From: an uncultured Dehalococcoidia bacterium
GTDB lineage: Bacteria; Chloroflexota; Dehalococcoidia; Lucifugimonadales; JADFKI01
Direction of reading: 5' to 3'
Assembly (NCBI GenBank): GCA_958295865.1
Contig: CATQHF010000005.1
Coordinates: forward strand, 248,001 to 312,000
Length of the DNA: 64,000 bases
Shown: in pieces, positions 60,597 through 64,000 of the stretch
Position numbering within the stretch: position 1 is the stretch's first letter
How the letters are laid out: every line of letters starts with the position of its first letter
Notes under the pieces: generated by a model
Databases searched by the model: none
What the model saw: only the letters and a program-made list of their open reading frames with translations
Told to the model about the DNA's origin: nothing
Program-made: the position numbers and the translations under genes

Positions 60597-61298
60597 CTAT
60601 GCAATGCCGCATTCGCGGCGCATCGACGGGCGGCGGTGGTAGGCGTTCATCGCCCGGCTCGCCAACTTGTCGCCGGCGTTGCGACCCGTGTTGCGCTTGT
60701 CGCTCCGTCCCGCGCGAAAGAGGCCGTTCCACTTCTTCAAGTCGACATCGGAGGCGCGCGCCCTTGTTCGCTTGTCCTGATGGGTTGTCATGACTCCCTC
60801 GAAGTAGGCGTTCTGAACGGCGGAGTTCTCCGTATCCTCGACTTCGGGCACATCCTGCAAGATGATGTCGTCTTCAGCGCTCTCGTGGTAGCGGTCGAAC
60901 AGCGCAGTGAACTGTCCCCGCCGTGTCAGAACCTCTTCGGCGATGTTAACCGCTTCCCTAACCGCCTTCAGCGCCGGACCGTTTCTGCCGAGATTGCGCT
61001 GCGTGAACAGCCGACTGCGGCGGCGCAGCCCGATTACGCGCTGGATGGACTTACTCTCACTGAACAGCCTGGCGGCTTCCATGTCTGCCTCACCGCGCTG
61101 GTCGATGCAGACCGCGCCGATTATGGAGCCGATGGCGTCGGCGATCTCACCGGCGTTCCAGCTCGCCATGACCTCGATGATGTTCTCTACGGTCTGGAAG
61201 TCCTGCGCCTCGTCCGTCGGCAGCAGCAGGTCGCTGACCCACTTGCTCATGTTGAAGTCGTTGCTGAGGATGATGGTGGTTGCGCTCGTGATAGTCAT
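60597..61298 (-). CDS. Unknown 233-residue protein
   Basis: SD GGAAAGGA. Helical middle (IIEVMASWNAGEIADAIGSI), acidic centre and a basic end (SMRRECGIA). No family recognised. Has its own hairpin and three 12-nt repeats upstream. Confidence 0.65.
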   Translation of the reverse strand: MTITSATTIILSNDFNMSKWVSDLLLPTDEAQDFQTVENIIEVMASWNAGEIADAIGSIIGAVCIDQRGEADMEAARLFSESKSIQRVIGLRRRSRLFTQRNLGRNGPALKAVREAVNIAEEVLTRRGQFTALFDRYHESAEDDIILQDVPEVEDTENSAVQNAYFEGVMTTHQDKRTRARASDVDLKKWNGLFRAGRSDKRNTGRNAGDKLASRAMNAYHRRPSMRRECGIA

Positions 61299-61353
61299 TG
61301 TGAAAATCCTTTCCCGGCTTTTGCCGTTCCCGTATGAATACTCGATGTGGGTT

Positions 61354-61390
61354 GCTCTACACGCCTCACTACGCGCCGTTCTACACGCCT
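61354..61390 (-). repeat. Three 12-nt leader repeats (before 60597-61298)
   Basis: Minus strand AGGCGTG, TAGAACGGCGCG, TAGTGAGGCGTG, TAGAGC, contiguous. Confidence 0.7.
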
Positions 61391-61406
61391 GATTCCAGAA
61401 AGAAAA

Positions 61407-61439
61407 AGCCCCCGACGGCTGGTATTGCCGTCGAGGGCT
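61407..61439 (-). terminator. Leader hairpin H17
   Basis: AGCCCTCGACGGC / GCCGTCGGGGGCT on the minus strand, 13 bp with one U-G; tail TTTTCTTTC, the best terminator of the set; 109 bases before 61298. Confidence 0.75.
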
Positions 61440-61460
61440 GTATTGCTAGACCTGAGATTC

Positions 61461-62063
61461 TCATCTCTTCATTTGACGCCATTCGGATGGTTTTACGGCG
61501 TTAGGATCCTCCCAGACGCCTAACCTTGCCTGACGCGCTTCCGCTTCCGCCTCCGCCAACTGAGGATCGTCCGACATGAACCTGTACGCCATACCCGCGC
61601 GTACCAGCCGGTAGTTCACGCTCACTTCCGCGTGTTCTGACGCCCAAACTACCGCAAGCAGTCGCCCGTACTTATCCCTGTCCACTGGCTCGATGAGCAC
61701 ATCACTGCCGATAGAGGCGGAGAGATACTTCTTGGCAACCGCGCCGCCCGGCTGGTCCGACTCCGGCGTGTCGATGCCTACGAGCCTGATCCTTACGCTG
61801 TCGTCCTCGGACGGATATGCTACGGTCAGCGTGTCGCCATCCTGTATCGATAGCACTTCCACTCTGAAGCGCCACTCTTCGTACAGGTCGGTCGCTTCGT
61901 CCACTTCAGGTGTCTTCTCCGCGTCTTCGGTGCCCAGCAGTCCGATCTGGGGCTGCATATCCTCGGGTAGCAGCTCTTTCACCAAATCGGTTGGGGCAAT
62001 CAGGTAGCCCATGAACCACAGCGCGATGCCGATTATGCTCACGAGTCCGAATATCTTCCGCAT
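61461..62063 (-). CDS. Membrane-anchored staphylococcal-nuclease-like protein
   Basis: 200 residues. N-terminal membrane anchor (5-26), then SNase core: VLSIQDGDTLTVAYP, IRLVGIDTPES, DKYGRLLAVVW (catalytic Arg) and ARQARLGVWED. An extracytoplasmic calcium-dependent nuclease is expected; could degrade incoming DNA or process DNA during uptake. Confidence 0.88.
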   Translation of the reverse strand: MRKIFGLVSIIGIALWFMGYLIAPTDLVKELLPEDMQPQIGLLGTEDAEKTPEVDEATDLYEEWRFRVEVLSIQDGDTLTVAYPSEDDSVRIRLVGIDTPESDQPGGAVAKKYLSASIGSDVLIEPVDRDKYGRLLAVVWASEHAEVSVNYRLVRAGMAYRFMSDDPQLAEAEAEARQARLGVWEDPNAVKPSEWRQMKR

Positions 62064-62093
62064 AACTTCCTCCTAACAGTCTTTGAAATAGAA

Positions 62094-62126
62094 AGACCCC
62101 ATCGGCGGTGTGCTTGACGGGGCTTT
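62094..62126 (-). terminator. Leader hairpin H18 (before SNase)
   Basis: AAAGCCCCGTC / GATGGGGTCTTT on the minus strand, one bulge; tail CTATTTC; 31 bases before 62063. Confidence 0.6.
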
Positions 62127-62177
62127 TGATTCTTTCGGATTTACCTCGAGCCTTTCGGACTCCAGGATAGTTAGTTT

Positions 62178-62309
62178 CTATGCGCTGATTCTAGTCGTGT
62201 GTTGAGCGATGATGAGCGCAGCGTCCTGCGCTTCGCGCACGATGCGCCTGCGCCGCTCTATTCGCTGCTGCAATGTCTCCTCGAACGCGTTCCTTGTGTC
62301 CTTAGTCAT
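62178..62309 (-). CDS. 43-residue basic helical protein
   Basis: ATG 62309 with AAGGAAG seven bases upstream; a single amphipathic helix, TLQQRIERRRRIVREAQDAA. Ends 52 bases before hairpin H18. Function unknown. Confidence 0.6.
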   Translation of the reverse strand: MTKDTRNAFEETLQQRIERRRRIVREAQDAALIIAQHTTRISA

Positions 62310-62640
62310 ATCGACTTCCTTTCTCGCCTTGAGGCGGGTGCGGAGATTGTTGATGCTTACCTTCGGAGCTTGAATGGCGGGGAGTGAGGATTTCTCACTC
62401 CGGCGCTACTCCCTATTAGGAATGGCTGAACCCGTAGTTCATGGCTGAAGGGGCCTTGCATCCAAAAGCGCGAAGCCTCTATCTGTGGCTCGATATATCG
62501 CGCAGTGTTGACGTTAGTTGCCACCATAGTCCTTCGTCTTCTGTCCAGCCTTCAATTGCGCTGCTACATTTCGAATTTCAAGAAGAAAGTCCTTCGGCAG
62601 GGCTTATCCGTCTTGTCTTTTCGGTGTCTTGCTTTTGTCC
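62310..62640. other. 330-base gap without a confident gene
   Basis: Holds a perfect hairpin GGAGTGAG / CTCACTCC (62382-62402) and, on the minus strand, two weak frames (56 codons from 62533, 27 codons from 62644). Neither has a good SD and no domain is recognised. Confidence 0.5.
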
Positions 62641-62652
62641 GTGACACTAAAA

Positions 62653-62684
62653 AGCCTCCGTAGGATTTTCACCCTACGGAGGCT
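62653..62684 (-). terminator. Leader hairpin H19
   Basis: AGCCTCCGTAGG / CCTACGGAGGCT, perfect 12 bp, loop of 8; tail TTTTTAG. Identical stem-loop to H20, downstream of the gene at 62724. Confidence 0.7.
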
Positions 62685-62723
62685 CTCATGTGTTGATTTC
62701 AAGCCGTATTACTGACGGTAGTC

Positions 62724-63164
62724 TTACTCCTTGTCGCCGGGAACCGGCTCATCGAACGGCTCGCCGCGCGCCTCGGCTTGCAGACGGCGCTCGTTCCAAG
62801 CGCGCCATTCGGCATGCACCTCAGCCCGCTGCTTTTTCTTGAGTTCTTCCGTCTTCTGCTCGAAATATGTCGCAATCGACATCCATATCCTCCTTGAGTT
62901 GAGCGCCAGCGCGACGCCTCCCGCTACTACGGGTATGCTCGTGCTGATGTCCCTGAATGTGTTGAATACCGCCTGATATAGAGTCCAGCCCGCCCGAAAG
63001 TAGTGAACTGCCGAGTTTGTGAGCACTGCTATCGACAATACTATCATGACGACCGTGAACCAGAGTATGTATCGCGGCGTGACTTGTACGAACGGGAACA
63101 AGGTCAGTCCACTGCCGGTCGCGCCTTGTCCTTCACTGTTCCGGTCTTCCTCTCGCCCTTCCAT
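62724..63164 (-). CDS. Membrane protein of a duplicated family, copy 1
   Basis: 146 residues from ATG 63164 (AGGAGG nine bases upstream). Two transmembrane helices (about 36-56 and 78-95), then a charged tail ending HAEWRAWNERRLQAEARGEP and VPGDKE. The tail recurs almost unchanged at 63266-63451 and, diverged, at 63489. Confidence 0.7.
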   Translation of the reverse strand: MEGREEDRNSEGQGATGSGLTLFPFVQVTPRYILWFTVVMIVLSIAVLTNSAVHYFRAGWTLYQAVFNTFRDISTSIPVVAGGVALALNSRRIWMSIATYFEQKTEELKKKQRAEVHAEWRAWNERRLQAEARGEPFDEPVPGDKE

Positions 63165-63209
63165 TCTTGTCATCCTCCTTTCTGTGTTCCGTTTGGCTTT
63201 CAACAAAAA

Positions 63210-63241
63210 AGCCTCCGTAGGATTTTCACCCTACGGAGGCT
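63210..63241 (-). terminator. Leader hairpin H20
   Basis: Same stem as H19 with a stronger tail TTTTTGTTG; 46 bases before 63164. Confidence 0.75.
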
Positions 63242-63265
63242 CTCGTGTGTTGGTTTCAGGTCGCG

Positions 63266-63451
63266 CTATTGACGGTCGTGCGACTCCTCGGCGCCGGGAA
63301 TCGACTCATCGAACGGCTCGCCACGCGCCTCGGCTTGCAGACGGCGCTCATTCCAAGCGCGCCATTCGGCGTGCACCTCAGCGCGACCTTTCCGCACATC
63401 CTTTTCTCTTCTCTTTTTAGTTAGCTCTTCGATATAGTCTGCCATCGTCAT
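63266..63451 (-). CDS. Truncated/chimeric copy of the duplicated membrane protein
   Basis: 61 residues. The first 22 (MTMADYIEELTKKRREKDVR) match the middle of the protein at 63489, the rest (HAEWRAWNERRLQAEARGEP) matches the tail of the one at 62724. The transmembrane part is missing and there is no clear SD, so this may be a recombination product rather than a functional gene. Confidence 0.5.
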   Translation of the reverse strand: MTMADYIEELTKKRREKDVRKGRAEVHAEWRAWNERRLQAEARGEPFDESIPGAEESHDRQ

Positions 63452-63488
63452 GCTGAGTCTCGCTTGTGTTTGTTGGTATCAGGCCGTA

Positions 63489-63962
63489 CTACTGCCGGTC
63501 GTGCGACTCCTCGTCACCGGGAAACGGCTCGTTGAATGGCTCGCCTTTTCTCTCGGCCTCAAACTTGCGCTCGTACCAGTCCTTGGTTCTTGAGATGCCT
63601 ATGGCTTCTCCTTTTTTCACATCCTTTTCTCTTCTCTTTTTGGTTAGCCCTTCGATATAGTCTGCCATCGTCATGCGGAGTCTCCTTGCATGAATTGTTA
63701 GAGCCAGAGACAGGCTCACTACGGGTATGAACTTTGAGATGTCCTCTGCCGCGGGAAGTATTCCGAGGTGGTATATGTTGTACGCGGTGACGCCTGCGGA
63801 TAAGACGGCTGTCGTTCTGACGATTATAACAGCGATGCTGATTATTGCCATCAGCGCTCCGAACCAAAATGTGAATTTTGGCGGAAGCATCTCCGAAAGC
63901 ATTTCCGAAAGTTGCGTCGGCGTCTTCTCACGTTGTTCGTCGTCCGTGTTTGGATTTGCCAT
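63489..63962 (-). CDS. Membrane protein of a duplicated family, copy 2
   Basis: 157 residues, SD AGAGGAAG. Two transmembrane helices (about 29-52 and 78-92), then RLRMTMADYIEGLTKKRREK and a charged tail ending FPGDEESHDRQ. Function unknown. Confidence 0.7.
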   Translation of the reverse strand: MANPNTDDEQREKTPTQLSEMLSEMLPPKFTFWFGALMAIISIAVIIVRTTAVLSAGVTAYNIYHLGILPAAEDISKFIPVVSLSLALTIHARRLRMTMADYIEGLTKKRREKDVKKGEAIGISRTKDWYERKFEAERKGEPFNEPFPGDEESHDRQ

Positions 63963-64000
63963 TCGCTTCCTCTTTCTTCGTCTGCCGAATCTCGTTCCCT

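Overview
The window looks like chromosomal DNA of a moderately high-GC bacterium, most likely a Chloroflexota member (Dehalococcoidia/SAR202-like). This is an inference from the TTG-started MoxR/DUF58/TgpA operon, a DUF3352 protein, a Thr-Pro-rich pentapeptide lipoprotein and an NrdJ-type TSCPD domain; no rRNA or taxonomic marker is present to prove it.

Layout. (1) 1-4394: host-type minus-strand operon moxR - DUF58 - tgpA, the last running off the window. (2) 4569-4623: the 3' half of a tRNA-Val(TAC) gene, directly followed by a tyrosine recombinase (4724-5590). I read this as one end of an integrated element that extends rightwards to an unseen end; no intact tRNA-Val was found up to 64000. 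(3) 5.7-9.4 kb: a decayed zone (helicase/Fic-type C-terminus, IS5-type transposase remnant, recombinase remnant at 9.3 kb) holding a compact operon of a small protein, a metallo-beta-lactamase, a patatin and a membrane protein. (4) 9.5-12.5 kb: HD dNTPase operon, then a short tyrosine recombinase with TGTAACA palindromes and an ImmA/IrrE remnant. (5) 12.5-18 kb: SRAP - dnaE2 - imuB mutagenesis operon behind a LexA-box-like site. (6) 18-21.6 kb, plus strand: parA/ribbon-helix-helix partition pair, DUF4326 and a double-ATPase DnaC-like protein, with inverted-repeat operators. (7) 21.7-29.6 kb: DUF3352 protein, two lipoproteins and a complete second-type RNA polymerase beta subunit translationally coupled to the lipoproteins. 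(8) 29.8-32.9 kb: DUF5131/TcmP pair, a lone TIR-like protein and a 6-repeat CRISPR array without cas genes. (9) 32.9-64 kb: about 35 genes, all on the minus strand: HU, radical SAM, MrfA-type helicase, SLOG, LigA, TSCPD, RadC, a methyltransferase-helicase fusion, Rad52, PAPS-reductase-like protein, PD-(D/E)XK nuclease, ArdC, macro domain, three double-OB SSBs, SNase and many small proteins.

The genes add up to a self-maintaining element: partition, helicase loading, ssDNA binding, annealing, nuclease, ligase, translesion synthesis, anti-restriction, and possibly its own transcription through an alternative RpoB. No capsid, terminase or conjugation genes were recognised. Two signals in the 33-64 kb block are not explained by genes: almost every gene is preceded, 25-110 nt before its start codon, by a GC-rich terminator-like hairpin; and several leaders between hairpin and Shine-Dalgarno carry a 12-nt repeat (TAGYGCGGCGYR) in exact 12-nt register, up to five copies before an ssb gene. 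These, with the extra rpoB, are the best candidates for an undescribed expression system.
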